64,000 bases of DNA from Oligosphaera ethanolica (GTDB taxonomy: Bacteria > Verrucomicrobiota > Lentisphaeria > Oligosphaerales > Oligosphaeraceae), in assembly GCF_030814695.1 (NCBI RefSeq), contig NZ_JAUSVL010000001.1:5058227-5122226 (forward strand), read 5' to 3'. Of this stretch, positions 50,425 through 59,526 are shown in pieces. Each line of letters opens with the position of its first letter. Within the stretch, counting starts at the first letter, position 1. A program made the position numbers and the translations under genes. The notes under the pieces were generated by a model. It saw nothing but the letters and a program-made list of their open reading frames with translations, was not told the origin of the DNA and did no database searches.

Positions 50425-53229
50425 ATGACGATGAAATTGATCATGACGACCACCATGGCGTTGTTTTGCAGCGGAGTCGCTTTCGCTCAAGCCGACAAAA
50501 CGGCGGAGTATCCCGAGCTCCTGGCGCAGATTGAAGCCAGTGGCGATTACGCGCCAAAATTCCCCTTCCAGATCCAGCTGGGCTTGCCGGACAACGTCAG
50601 CAACGTCCAGACCTGGACCGGCGGCCCGTGGCAGCCGGCCGGCAGCGACGGCTTTCTGGCGGCCAAGGGTATCCATTTTGTGGACGGCCGCGGCCAGCGC
50701 CGGCGCCTCCTGGGCACCAACATCTGCTTTTCCGGTTGCTTTCCGGAAAGTAAGGCCGATGCGGACGCCGTCGCGGCAGCGCTGGCGCGTTTTGGCATCA
50801 ACAGCGTGCGCATGCACTATGTCCACCACGCATATCCGCCGAAGCGCGAGTACAGCAGTCCGGATTCCTTTATCGAGCCTGTACAGCTCGACCAGTTCGA
50901 CTACCTGATCCATCAGCTGCAGAAGCACGGCATATATATCTACATGCAGCTCAATATCGCCCGCAAATTCGGCGCGGCAGCCGGCTTTGAAAATGCCGAC
51001 CAGCTCCCCTGGTATAACAACGGCCTGGATCATTTTGAACCGCGGATGATCGCCCTCCAAAAGAAATTTCACCGTGACTTCATGACCCATGTCAATCCCT
51101 ACAGCGGCCGTGCCTACAAGGACGACCCAGGCATCGCCACGCTGGAAATCGCCAACGAGAACAGCATTGTCAACGCTTGGTACAGCAGCAAATACGACTT
51201 GCCCAACCTTCCCGAGCCATACGGCAGCCTCTTCCGTGGCCTGTGGAATGACTGGCTGGCGAAAAAATACGCCAGTACCGACGCCATGAAAACCGCCTGG
51301 CAGATGGTCAATGTCGATCTCGGCGACGAGATGATCGCCGATGGCGCCATGGCCACTGACGTCAAGAACGCCGAGGGGACCACCTGGGGCTTCCAGCAGG
51401 ACGGCGGCTCCGTTTCCACCTGGGACGTTTTCGACGCCCCCGCCGGCGACACCGGCCCGGCCCGCTTCGCCCGCTTGACGGTTGACAAGATCGGCTTCAC
51501 GCCGAACATGCCGCAGTTCTATCGCGGCAATCTCGCTGTGCGTAAGGACCAGCCCTACACCCTCAGCTTCAAACTGCGAGTCGAGAAGCCCGCGCCGCTT
51601 GCCGTGCGCCTCAGCCAGGACCACAATCCCTGGCATGTCGCCGGCTTCAGCACCCGCATCACCAACGCCACCAGCGCCTGGCAGGACTACCGCTACACCT
51701 TCCTGGCCAATATGGACGACGACGCGGTCCGCCTGGTCTTCGCCAATTTCACGCCCGGCGTCATCGACATCGCCGACGTCAGCTTCCGTCCCGGCGCCCG
51801 CTTCACCTGGCCTGCGGGCGTCGCGCTTGAGCAGCGCGGCGTGCCACTGCCCAAAGACGGCGAGCTTGGCCTCTTCCCGCGCTGTGTCGAGGATTTCACG
51901 GCCTTCCTGCATGACATCGAAAACAGCTATTACCAGGATCTCTACAGCCATCTCAAGAATGACATTGGGGTGCGGCAGCTGGTCGCCGGCACCCAGTTGC
52001 AATACGGCTTCAGTTCCGTGCAGGCCCGCATGGACTACTGCGACAACCACAACTACTGGAACCACCCGGCTTTCCCCGTCAAAGCCTGGGACAGCAACCA
52101 CTGGTATCTGAATAACACCGCGCTGGTGAACAATCTGCAAACCCTCCCTGGCCGTACGCTTGCCAGCCTGGCCAACGCCCGCGTCCATGGCAAACCACTG
52201 ACCGTCAGCGAATACGACCATCCCAACACCAATTTCTACTCCGCCGAGGGCAACCTTATCCTCACGGCCAACGCGGCCTTCCAGGATTGGGCAGGCTTCT
52301 ACCAGTTCGCCTGGACTCACAGCCGTGCTTACGTCCGCGATGCCATCCCGCCGACCTTCGACATGTGCTCGGCCAATGCCAAGCTGGCGCACCTGCCGGC
52401 CTGTTATGCCATGTTCGTGCGCGGCGATGTCCAGGCCGGCCCCGTCACCACCGCCTACGCCCTGCCCTCGCGGCTCAGCGGCGAAGTCACCGCCGTCGCC
52501 CGTGCCAAGAACGCCCGCGCCGTCGGTCGCCCCGAAAATGAAGACAACATGGGGCTGGCGCTGGCCTTCTTCAGCGGCCAGCATATCACCGAAAACGGCC
52601 CGCTGCAGATGCCCGCCGGCATCCGGGTCGTCGACAGCTGGAAATCCCTGTCCGACGCCCAACGCGCGATGTTCGACCAGAAGTGCATACTTAATGATAC
52701 GGGCGAGCTCGTCTGGGACTACCAACAGAATGACGGTGGCTTCTTCACCGTCGACACGCCCAACACCAAGGCCTTCACCGGCTTTGTCCGCGGCCGCCGT
52801 TTCGAATTCACGGGCCTGAGCATCATCCCCGGCAAGAACCGCCTGGACTGGTTCAGTCTGTCGCTCACCAACAGTACGCCGCCCGCCAGCCGCACCGGCG
52901 ACGCCAACGCCATCGCCCCCGGTCGCTATCTCCTGGCTGCCACCGGCCTCAACCACAACAGCAACGCCCTCGTCCGCGCTATTGGCGGCGACCGCATCGC
53001 CGTCAGCAAATTCTACGGCGGCAGCAATGGCGAGGCACCCATCCTGGCCGAGGGCATCAGCGCCGATCTCGTCCTCAAAGGCGTCGCCCCAACCCGCGTC
53101 CAGGCCTTCGCGCTGGATGGCAATGGCGAACGCATGCAGGCAGTGGTCATCAAAGCCGACGGCGAATCCTCGTTAATAAGAATAAGTCCTGAATACAAGA
53201 CACTTTGGTATGAAATACAAGTCCAATAA
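50425..53229 (+). CDS. Secreted clan GH-A glycosidase with internal CBM-like insert
   Basis: A 934-residue protein. ATG 50425 follows AGGGA and begins a signal peptide (MTMKLIMTTTMALFCSGVAF). A GH5/GH42-like barrel starts at about 75 (RRRLLGTNICFSG), with acid/base candidate E245 (EIANENS) and nucleophile candidate E596 (LTVSEYD). Between them, at about 320-455, sits a jelly-roll resembling CBM4/9 (TWDVFDAPAGDTGPARFARL), an unusual place. A C-terminal beta domain follows. It should cleave a glycan outside the cytoplasm. It is the second gene of the sugar run. Confidence 0.78.
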   Translation: MTMKLIMTTTMALFCSGVAFAQADKTAEYPELLAQIEASGDYAPKFPFQIQLGLPDNVSNVQTWTGGPWQPAGSDGFLAAKGIHFVDGRGQRRRLLGTNICFSGCFPESKADADAVAAALARFGINSVRMHYVHHAYPPKREYSSPDSFIEPVQLDQFDYLIHQLQKHGIYIYMQLNIARKFGAAAGFENADQLPWYNNGLDHFEPRMIALQKKFHRDFMTHVNPYSGRAYKDDPGIATLEIANENSIVNAWYSSKYDLPNLPEPYGSLFRGLWNDWLAKKYASTDAMKTAWQMVNVDLGDEMIADGAMATDVKNAEGTTWGFQQDGGSVSTWDVFDAPAGDTGPARFARLTVDKIGFTPNMPQFYRGNLAVRKDQPYTLSFKLRVEKPAPLAVRLSQDHNPWHVAGFSTRITNATSAWQDYRYTFLANMDDDAVRLVFANFTPGVIDIADVSFRPGARFTWPAGVALEQRGVPLPKDGELGLFPRCVEDFTAFLHDIENSYYQDLYSHLKNDIGVRQLVAGTQLQYGFSSVQARMDYCDNHNYWNHPAFPVKAWDSNHWYLNNTALVNNLQTLPGRTLASLANARVHGKPLTVSEYDHPNTNFYSAEGNLILTANAAFQDWAGFYQFAWTHSRAYVRDAIPPTFDMCSANAKLAHLPACYAMFVRGDVQAGPVTTAYALPSRLSGEVTAVARAKNARAVGRPENEDNMGLALAFFSGQHITENGPLQMPAGIRVVDSWKSLSDAQRAMFDQKCILNDTGELVWDYQQNDGGFFTVDTPNTKAFTGFVRGRRFEFTGLSIIPGKNRLDWFSLSLTNSTPPASRTGDANAIAPGRYLLAATGLNHNSNALVRAIGGDRIAVSKFYGGSNGEAPILAEGISADLVLKGVAPTRVQAFALDGNGERMQAVVIKADGESSLIRISPEYKTLWYEIQVQ

Positions 53230-53332
53230 ATTTTAATGATGCCGTTACCGGGCGCAAGCCCGGCTGCTGATCATTTTTTGTTTCCCCAACGTCGTTTCCC
53301 TAAACACAACAACCCGGAGAAAGAAGAACATC

Positions 53333-54685
53333 ATGAAGACCCTGAAACTTGGTTACCTCCCCCTGTGCAAAGGCAGCTGGATCAACGACCGCCTGGACAA
53401 AGAGCTGAAGGACTCCCTGGCCGCTCTGAAGAGTCTCGGCCATGACGTCGTCGACTGCGGCAAGCTGATCACCACCGATACGGATGCTGATGAGGCCTGC
53501 GAGCTTTTCCAGAAAGCCAACATAGACGTCCTGGTCGTGCACCACCTTGCCTTCCCGCTGGGCGCCATCACCCCGTCTTTGGCCCGCCGCCTGGGCGTGC
53601 CGGTGATTCTGTGGTCCACGCCTGAGCAGCCCTACCGGAATCCCGCCTACCGCCTGGAAGCCAACAGCTTCTGCGCCAGCAACATGACCGCCAATCACCT
53701 CTGGCGCGTCAATCATCCCTTCGCCTTTGTCTATGGCGAGCTTGACCAGGCCATGGCCGAAATGAAAGAAGAGCTCAAAGTCTTCGCCAGCATCGAACAG
53801 ATGAAGGGCTTCCGCGTCGGCTCCGTCGGCGGCCGCGTTCCCGGTTTCTTCACCTCGACCTTCAATGAAATGATGCTGCGCGAGAAATTCGGCGTCGAAG
53901 TCGAAAACATCACCATGCTCGAGCTGGTTGAAGTCGCCCGCAGCCTCAAGGGCAAGGACCTCCCCGAAGCCCGCAAAGTCGTGCTCGACAACGCCAAGCA
54001 GGGCGATATCAGCGATGAAGAACTCGACCTGGCCGTGGCACTCTACGCTGCCTTCTGCCAGCTGCGCAAAAAGTACCGCCTCAATGCCTGGGCCGTCCGC
54101 TGCTGGCCCGAATTCAGCGACATCTACGGCATCGGCGTCTGCCATATCCTCGGCTGCCTCACCGGCCATGATTGCGCCGCCGCCTGCGAAGGCGATGTCT
54201 ATGGCGCCGTCGCTATGACCATCGGCGAGAATTTCTCCGGCGGCAAGACCTTCTTTGCCGACTTGGTCATCTTTGACGAGAAGGACAACTCGGGCATCTT
54301 CTGGCATTGCGGCGCGGCGCCGGCCTGCCTCTGCCGTCCCGGCTTTGAGCCCTGCATTCGCAAGCACCCGGTGATTGACGGCGGCGGCAAAAAAGGCGTC
54401 GCGGTCGAATTCCCGCTGAAGCCCGGCAAAGTCACCATTTGCCGCCTCGGTGAGAAGCCCGATGGCACCTTCCGCCTGATGATGTTCAGCGGCGAGGCCG
54501 TCGAAACCGAGCAGTGCCTGCGCTCGAACCCCCTGAAGGTCAAGTTCAACGGCAAAGTGCGCGATCTGATCAACAAGATCGTCTACAATGGCTTTGAACA
54601 CCACTACGTCGTCTCCTATGGCGACATCGCCCAACATCTGCGCGAATTTGCCCGCCTCATGAACATCGAGCTGCTCGAATTCTAA
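53333..54685 (+). CDS. L-fucose/L-arabinose isomerase-like protein
   Basis: A 450-residue protein of the FucI/AraA-type fold. Typical features are GSVGGRVPGFF, the AVRCWPEF block, and AACEGDVYGAVAMTIGE with acidic metal-ligand candidates; the C-terminal beta domain ends the chain. These enzymes interconvert aldoses and ketoses using a divalent metal. It is shorter than classical FucI (about 590), as in the FucI-like group often annotated only as L-fucose isomerase-related. The position between glycosidases and an FGGY kinase supports sugar isomerisation. The sugar is not identifiable. Confidence 0.8.
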   Translation: MKTLKLGYLPLCKGSWINDRLDKELKDSLAALKSLGHDVVDCGKLITTDTDADEACELFQKANIDVLVVHHLAFPLGAITPSLARRLGVPVILWSTPEQPYRNPAYRLEANSFCASNMTANHLWRVNHPFAFVYGELDQAMAEMKEELKVFASIEQMKGFRVGSVGGRVPGFFTSTFNEMMLREKFGVEVENITMLELVEVARSLKGKDLPEARKVVLDNAKQGDISDEELDLAVALYAAFCQLRKKYRLNAWAVRCWPEFSDIYGIGVCHILGCLTGHDCAAACEGDVYGAVAMTIGENFSGGKTFFADLVIFDEKDNSGIFWHCGAAPACLCRPGFEPCIRKHPVIDGGGKKGVAVEFPLKPGKVTICRLGEKPDGTFRLMMFSGEAVETEQCLRSNPLKVKFNGKVRDLINKIVYNGFEHHYVVSYGDIAQHLREFARLMNIELLEF

Positions 54686-54698
54686 GAGCCGACTAAGA

Positions 54699-54743
54699 TC
54701 TGCCGTGCCGCTGCGCCCCCTCCCTGCACAGCGACACGGCAGA
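54699..54743 (+). other. Intergenic hairpin inside the sugar run
   Basis: A 9-base stem (TCTGCCGTG with CACGGCAGA) extended by CGCTG/CAGCG after one mismatch, with a pyrimidine-rich loop. There is no T tract, so a processing or stability element is likelier than a terminator. Confidence 0.5.
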
Positions 54744-54802
54744 CCATCACCGCAGCAGATAGCGAAAGCACAAGCGCTTCAAGAGAAGGCACTAGCGGAT
54801 CA

Positions 54803-56149
54803 ATGACTAAAATTACGTTCATGGGCGCCGGCAGTACGATCTTCGTCAAGAACATCATCGGCGACGCCTTTTGTACTCCGGCTTTGCAGGACGCCCACAT
54901 CGCCCTCTACGACATCAATCCCCAGCGTCTCCGTGAATCGGAGGTGATGCTGCGCACTCTCAACAAGAATATCAACGAGAACCGCGCAACCATCACCACT
55001 CACTGCGGCGTTGAAAACCGCAAGGAGGCCCTGCGCGGCGCTGACTTTGCCATCAACGCCATCCGCGTCTGGGACTTCACCATCTCCGAGGCCATTGATT
55101 TCGCCATCCCGACGAAGTATGGCCTGCGTCAGACCATCGCGGACACCCTCGGCATCGGCGGGCTTTTCCGTGCCCTCGGCAGCGGCTATGCCATGCAGGG
55201 CTTCGCCGAAGACATGGCCGAAGTCTGTCCCGATGTGTGGTTCTTGAACTACACCAACCCCATGTGCGCCCTGACCGGCTTTATGCTCCGTCACACGCCC
55301 ATCCGCACCGTCGGCCTCTGCCACTCCGTGCAGGCATGCGTCAGGAGCCTCCTCAAGACCCTTGATCTCACGGACAAGTACGACCAGGACAAGATCAAGG
55401 CCCGCATCGGTGGCATCAACCACCAGGCGTGGCTCCTCGAACTCAAGGAAAATGGCCGGGATATTTATCCCGAGATCAGGGACATCGCTTTCCAGAAGCT
55501 CGATGCCTGGCGCCAAGCCCCCAAGGGCGAAAAAAGCGACAACATGGTCCGGCTGGAAATCATGCGCAAGTTCGGCTATTACATCACCGAATCCAGCGAG
55601 CACAGTTCGGAATACCAGCCCTACTGGATCAAACGCCAGTACCCCGAGCTGGTCGATGAGTACAACATCCCCCTGGATGCCTCGCCGGACCGCTGCCGCA
55701 AAATCGTCGCCGGCTGGAACAAGCAGTACAAGGAAATCTGCGACAATCCGGTGCTGACGCACAAGATGAGCAACGAATTCGGCTGCGGCATCATGAATGC
55801 CATAGTCACCAACCAGCCCTACCGCATCGCCGGCAACGTGCTCAACCACGGCTTCATTGAGAATCTGCCGAGCAACGCCGTCGTCGAAGTGCCCTGCCTG
55901 GTGGACCGCAATGGCGTCCAAGGCACCTACTTCGGGCCGCTGCCCACCCAATGCGCTGCGCTGAACATGACCAACATCAACACCCAGCTGCTCACGGTCG
56001 ACGCCATTGTCTCGCGCAAAAAAGAAGCTATCTACCACGCGGCCATGCTCGACCCCCATACCGCCGCCGAACTCTCCCTCGACGACATTATCAAGATGGT
56101 CGACGAGATGATAGCCGCCCACGGCGACCGCCTGCCCAAATACATCTGA
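54803..56149 (+). CDS. GH4-family glycosidase (alpha-galactosidase/galacturonidase-like)
   Basis: A 448-residue NAD- and metal-dependent glycosidase. It has a Rossmann start (ITFMGAGSTIF), the FLNYTNPM block, the metal-site motif CHSV (C173-V176) and GINHQAW. GH4 enzymes act by oxidation, elimination and re-reduction, on either alpha or beta glycosides, in the cytoplasm. From family knowledge CHSV points to the alpha-galactosidase/alpha-galacturonidase branch rather than phospho-beta-glucosidases, which have CN(V/I)P. Length is normal. It lies 117 bases after the isomerase gene. Confidence 0.9.
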   Translation: MTKITFMGAGSTIFVKNIIGDAFCTPALQDAHIALYDINPQRLRESEVMLRTLNKNINENRATITTHCGVENRKEALRGADFAINAIRVWDFTISEAIDFAIPTKYGLRQTIADTLGIGGLFRALGSGYAMQGFAEDMAEVCPDVWFLNYTNPMCALTGFMLRHTPIRTVGLCHSVQACVRSLLKTLDLTDKYDQDKIKARIGGINHQAWLLELKENGRDIYPEIRDIAFQKLDAWRQAPKGEKSDNMVRLEIMRKFGYYITESSEHSSEYQPYWIKRQYPELVDEYNIPLDASPDRCRKIVAGWNKQYKEICDNPVLTHKMSNEFGCGIMNAIVTNQPYRIAGNVLNHGFIENLPSNAVVEVPCLVDRNGVQGTYFGPLPTQCAALNMTNINTQLLTVDAIVSRKKEAIYHAAMLDPHTAAELSLDDIIKMVDEMIAAHGDRLPKYI

Positions 56150-56195
56150 GCAGCGGCCGGCATATCACTCAACCACCAACCCAAAGGACAGCATC

Positions 56196-56987
56196 ATGGA
56201 ATACAAAGTCAGCTGCGCTCTGAAGCCCGGCTTTAACAAAATCTCCAGCATCGGCGACGGCGAGCTCAAACTCACCGAATTCGCCATCATCAATCTGGCT
56301 GACAAACAGCGCTTCGCCGCCAATACCGGCGGCTTCGAGGTCGCACTGGTCGTCCTCGGCGGCAAATGCGCCGTGAAGGGCGACGGCTTCGAATTCGCCA
56401 CCGTCGGCGAACGCCCGGACGTTTTCTCGGGCAAGCCCTACACGGTGTATATCCCCTGCAACACCGCCTACGAAATTACTGCGCTGGGCCCCGTGGACAT
56501 CGCCTGGGCCGCCAGCCCATCCACCCTCAAGACCGACGCCTACGTCATCGGCCCCGACCAGGTCATCGACTGCCATATCGGCAAGGGCAGCTATGAACGC
56601 GACGCGTACCTCATGCTTACCGAGAAATTTCCCTCGGCGCATTTCTACATTGGCGAGGCCTTTGTCAAGGACGGCCGTCACGCGAGCTTCCCGCCCCACC
56701 GCCATGACTTCGACAATCCGCCCGTCGAGGTCGATATGGAAGAGGTGTACTTCTTCCGCTTCAAGCCCTTCCAGGGCTACGGCATCCAGAAGATCTACAC
56801 CGACGACCGCAGCATCGACGTGACCTACACGGTCGAGGAAAATGACACCACGCTGATTCCCCGCGGCTACCACCCGGTCATCGGCGCTCCTGGCTACGAC
56901 ATGTACTACCTGTGGGTCATGGCCGGTGAAGTCAACCGCAAATTCGTGTCCGTGCAGGATCCGGCCCATCGCTGGGTCGCTATGTAA
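56196..56987 (+). CDS. iolB: KduI/IolB-family isomerase (5-deoxy-glucuronate isomerase-like)
   Basis: A 263-residue double cupin with the zinc-site block ASFPPHRHD followed by EEVYFFRF and a later His in RGYHPV, as in IolB, which converts 5-deoxy-glucuronate to 5-dehydro-2-deoxygluconate in myo-inositol breakdown. AAAGGA precedes ATG 56196. In this context, without iolD, iolE or iolG-type partners nearby except Gfo/Idh/MocA genes, it might instead act on an uronate-type sugar. Family is clear; the gene name is by similarity only. Confidence 0.78.
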   Translation: MEYKVSCALKPGFNKISSIGDGELKLTEFAIINLADKQRFAANTGGFEVALVVLGGKCAVKGDGFEFATVGERPDVFSGKPYTVYIPCNTAYEITALGPVDIAWAASPSTLKTDAYVIGPDQVIDCHIGKGSYERDAYLMLTEKFPSAHFYIGEAFVKDGRHASFPPHRHDFDNPPVEVDMEEVYFFRFKPFQGYGIQKIYTDDRSIDVTYTVEENDTTLIPRGYHPVIGAPGYDMYYLWVMAGEVNRKFVSVQDPAHRWVAM

Positions 56988-57012
56988 GCCGACACGGCTT
57001 CAGGCCCCTCCC

Positions 57013-57045
57013 CCGCCGGCGCGCGCTATCCAGCCGCGCCGGCGG
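57013..57045 (+). terminator. GC-rich hairpin between the iolB-like and FGGY kinase genes
   Basis: An 11-base perfect stem (CCGCCGGCGCG at 57013-57023 with 57035-57045) with an 11-base loop, followed shortly by ATTATTCTTCTTCC. It may be a partial terminator or attenuator within the run; the T tract is weak. Confidence 0.4.
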
Positions 57046-57105
57046 CGGGAGCCATTATTCTTCTTCCTTTCCCGTATTTGATCCCTCCCCCCAGAGCACA
57101 GCATC

Positions 57106-58614
57106 ATGACGCACGACATTCTCATCGGCATCGACTTCGGCACCGGCGGCTGCAAGATCACCATCACGGACTGCCAGGGCGAAGTCCTGGACAGTCTCTC
57201 CGGCGAATATCCCAGCTCCCATCCCCATCCGGGCTGGTCGGAGCAGCATCCTGCCGACTGGTGGCGCGTCATGTGCGAGACCCTCGCGCGGCTCCAACAG
57301 CGCCCCGTCTGGCAGAACGCCCGCGTCGCCGCCGTCGCCATGGACAGCTACACCCACGGCGCCGTTCTCCTCGATGAGCAACTGCAGGTCATCCGCCCGA
57401 CCATCATCTGGACCGACCAGCGCAGCGCCGCCGAAAGCCGCGAACTCAAGGAAAAAACCGGCGACATGATTTTCGCCACGGGCTACCAGATGCCCACGCC
57501 GACCTGGACACTGCCGCAAATGCTCTGGCTCAAACGCCACGAGCCCGAAAACATGCAGCGCCTGCGGCACATATCCTTCGTCAAGGACTACATCCGTTTT
57601 CTTCTCTGCGGCGAATTGGCCACCGACCGCATTGAATGCCAGGGCACCCTCTTTTACGACATGAAACAGCATCGCTGGTCCGACGAACTCTGCGAGCTCG
57701 GCGGCTTCAGCAGCGCCATGCTGCCACCCATCGCCGGCATCACCGACATCGCCGGCAAGGTCACGGCCGAAGCCGCCAAGGCCACGGGCCTGCCCATCGG
57801 CACGCCCGTCGTCATGGGCACCAGCGATTCGGCTGTCGAGGACTACGCCGCCGGCGCCATTGAGCCCGGCCAGTGCATCCTCAAGCTGGCCACCGCCGGC
57901 AATGTCAATGTCATGACCGCCGAGGCCCACCCCCATCCCGCCACGCTCACCTACGCACACGTCATCCCCGGCATGTGGTATACCGTCACAGCCACCAACG
58001 CCGCCGCCATCTGCCAGCGCTGGTTCCGCGAGCTGGTCTGCGCCGAAGAAAAACTCGAAGCCGAAACCACCGGCGTCAATGTCTATGAGATCATCGACCG
58101 CAAGGCCAAGACCTCGCCACCCGGCTCCAACGGCGTGTTCTTCCACCCCTACCTCAGCGGCGAACGCTCGCCCTATTGGGATCCCAAACTGCGCGGCAGT
58201 TTCACCGGCATGAGCATGGGCACCACCCGCGGCGACCTCGCCCGGGCTCTCCTCGAAGGCGTCGCCTACTCGCTCAAAGACTGCCACCGCACTATCACCG
58301 AAATGCAGCTGCCCGTAAAGGAGTACATCCTCATTGGCGGCGGCGCCAAAAGCAGCATCTGGAGCCGCATCATCTGCGATCTCTTCCAGGCGCCCTGCAC
58401 CGTCCCGGCATCCTGCGACGCGTCCTTCGGCAGCGCCCTCCTCGCCGGCGTCGGCGTCGGCGTCTTCCCCGATGAGGAAACCGCCATCCGCCGCTGCCTG
58501 AAAATCGCCCGCCAGCTCGAACCCGATCGCAGCCAGGCGGCATTCTACGAACAACAGTTCGCGCTCTACCGGCGCCTGCACGACGCCCTCGCTCCCGTCT
58601 ACGCCGTTATGTAA
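57106..58614 (+). CDS. FGGY-family carbohydrate kinase (xylulokinase-like)
   Basis: A 502-residue two-domain kinase. The N-terminal phosphate motif is GIDFGTGGCKITITD; the sugar-binding region includes AMDSYTHGAVLLDE and IIWTDQRS; the C-terminal domain has LIGGGAKSSIWSRIICDLFQ and TSDSAVEDYAAGA. These patterns sit nearest xylulokinases. It phosphorylates a ketose, probably the product of the fucose-isomerase-like enzyme, to feed an aldolase or the pentose phosphate pathway. No aldolase is in the window. Length is typical. Confidence 0.9.
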   Translation: MTHDILIGIDFGTGGCKITITDCQGEVLDSLSGEYPSSHPHPGWSEQHPADWWRVMCETLARLQQRPVWQNARVAAVAMDSYTHGAVLLDEQLQVIRPTIIWTDQRSAAESRELKEKTGDMIFATGYQMPTPTWTLPQMLWLKRHEPENMQRLRHISFVKDYIRFLLCGELATDRIECQGTLFYDMKQHRWSDELCELGGFSSAMLPPIAGITDIAGKVTAEAAKATGLPIGTPVVMGTSDSAVEDYAAGAIEPGQCILKLATAGNVNVMTAEAHPHPATLTYAHVIPGMWYTVTATNAAAICQRWFRELVCAEEKLEAETTGVNVYEIIDRKAKTSPPGSNGVFFHPYLSGERSPYWDPKLRGSFTGMSMGTTRGDLARALLEGVAYSLKDCHRTITEMQLPVKEYILIGGGAKSSIWSRIICDLFQAPCTVPASCDASFGSALLAGVGVGVFPDEETAIRRCLKIARQLEPDRSQAAFYEQQFALYRRLHDALAPVYAVM

Positions 58615-58654
58615 ACACCAGCGCCAGGCTAATTACCTCACAAGGACCATGGTC

Positions 58655-59488
58655 ATGAATTTCCCGGAAAAGCCCGACGACTTCCGCTGCGTCACCGCCT
58701 TGACGCCGACCGTCTGCGATCTCTGCGGCGTCGGCCGGCCCGCCCAATGCGCTGACGAACCCATCGCCGCCGTCATGGCCGCTGCCACCAAGGCCCTCGC
58801 TGGCCAAAAAGTCGAAAAGCTACTCCTCTTCGCGCCGGACGCCGTCGGCATCCATCTCTGGGAGCGCTTTCCTGAAAAACTCGCTGCTGTCGAAGCGCTG
58901 GCGCCGGTGCGGGTACCGACGCGGGTCGTGATGCCCAGCGTGACGCCGGTGTGTTTCGCGTCCATGTTCAGCGGCGCACTGCCCGAAGTCCACGGCATCC
59001 AGGAATATGCCAAGCCCGTCCTGACCTGCGAGACCATCTTCAACGCTTTCCCCGAAGCCGGCTGGAACACCGCCATCGCCGCCGTCCAGGAATGCAGTAT
59101 CGACAAGATCTTCCGCAAGCGCAAAGCGACCTACATCAGCACCACCGGTGACGACGAGTCCCTCGCCTACAGCGAACTGCTCCTCAAGCAGCGCCCTGTC
59201 GATCTCCTCCTCAGTTATGCCACCAACTACGACAAGAATCTCCACAGCACCGGTCCATTTTCCGACCAGGCCCTCGCGGCCTTCGAGCAGAACCTCGTCG
59301 CCTTCCAAAAGCTCTGCGCGCTGGTGGACGAGGTCTGGGCGGACTACAATCGCGCCGTCGTTTTCTGCCCCGATCACGGCGGCCATGCCACCGACGACAC
59401 CGGCACCCGCGGCGCCCACGGCAAGGACATTCCCGAAGACATGCTCGTCTATCACTTCTACCGCTTCATGCCCAAAAAAGCCCGTTAA
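58655..59488 (+). CDS. Alkaline-phosphatase-superfamily hydrolase (phosphodiesterase/pyrophosphatase-like)
   Basis: A 277-residue protein with the superfamily C-terminal metal block CPDHGGHATDD and a later GAHGKDIPEDMLVYHF. The region VVMPSVTPVCFASMFSGALP probably holds the nucleophile (Thr in the SVTP block) and is followed by PEVHGIQEY. ATG 58655 has AAGGA 8 bases upstream; 58649 is too close. No signal peptide. Within the sugar run it may remove or transfer a phosphate or sulfate group from a sugar, but the substrate is not evident. Confidence 0.78.
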   Translation: MNFPEKPDDFRCVTALTPTVCDLCGVGRPAQCADEPIAAVMAAATKALAGQKVEKLLLFAPDAVGIHLWERFPEKLAAVEALAPVRVPTRVVMPSVTPVCFASMFSGALPEVHGIQEYAKPVLTCETIFNAFPEAGWNTAIAAVQECSIDKIFRKRKATYISTTGDDESLAYSELLLKQRPVDLLLSYATNYDKNLHSTGPFSDQALAAFEQNLVAFQKLCALVDEVWADYNRAVVFCPDHGGHATDDTGTRGAHGKDIPEDMLVYHFYRFMPKKAR

Positions 59489-59526
59489 GTCAGCGACATC
59501 AATCACCGTTCCCAGGAACCAACACT

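Noticed and set aside
50383..52956. 857-codon minus-strand frame opposite the GH-A glycosidase gene
   Set aside because: It is a GC-rich shadow of the plus-strand gene, which has a signal peptide, catalytic motifs and operon context.
53300..54637. 445-codon minus-strand frame opposite the isomerase-like gene
   Set aside because: Shadow frame caused by GC bias; the plus-strand product has conserved sugar isomerase motifs.
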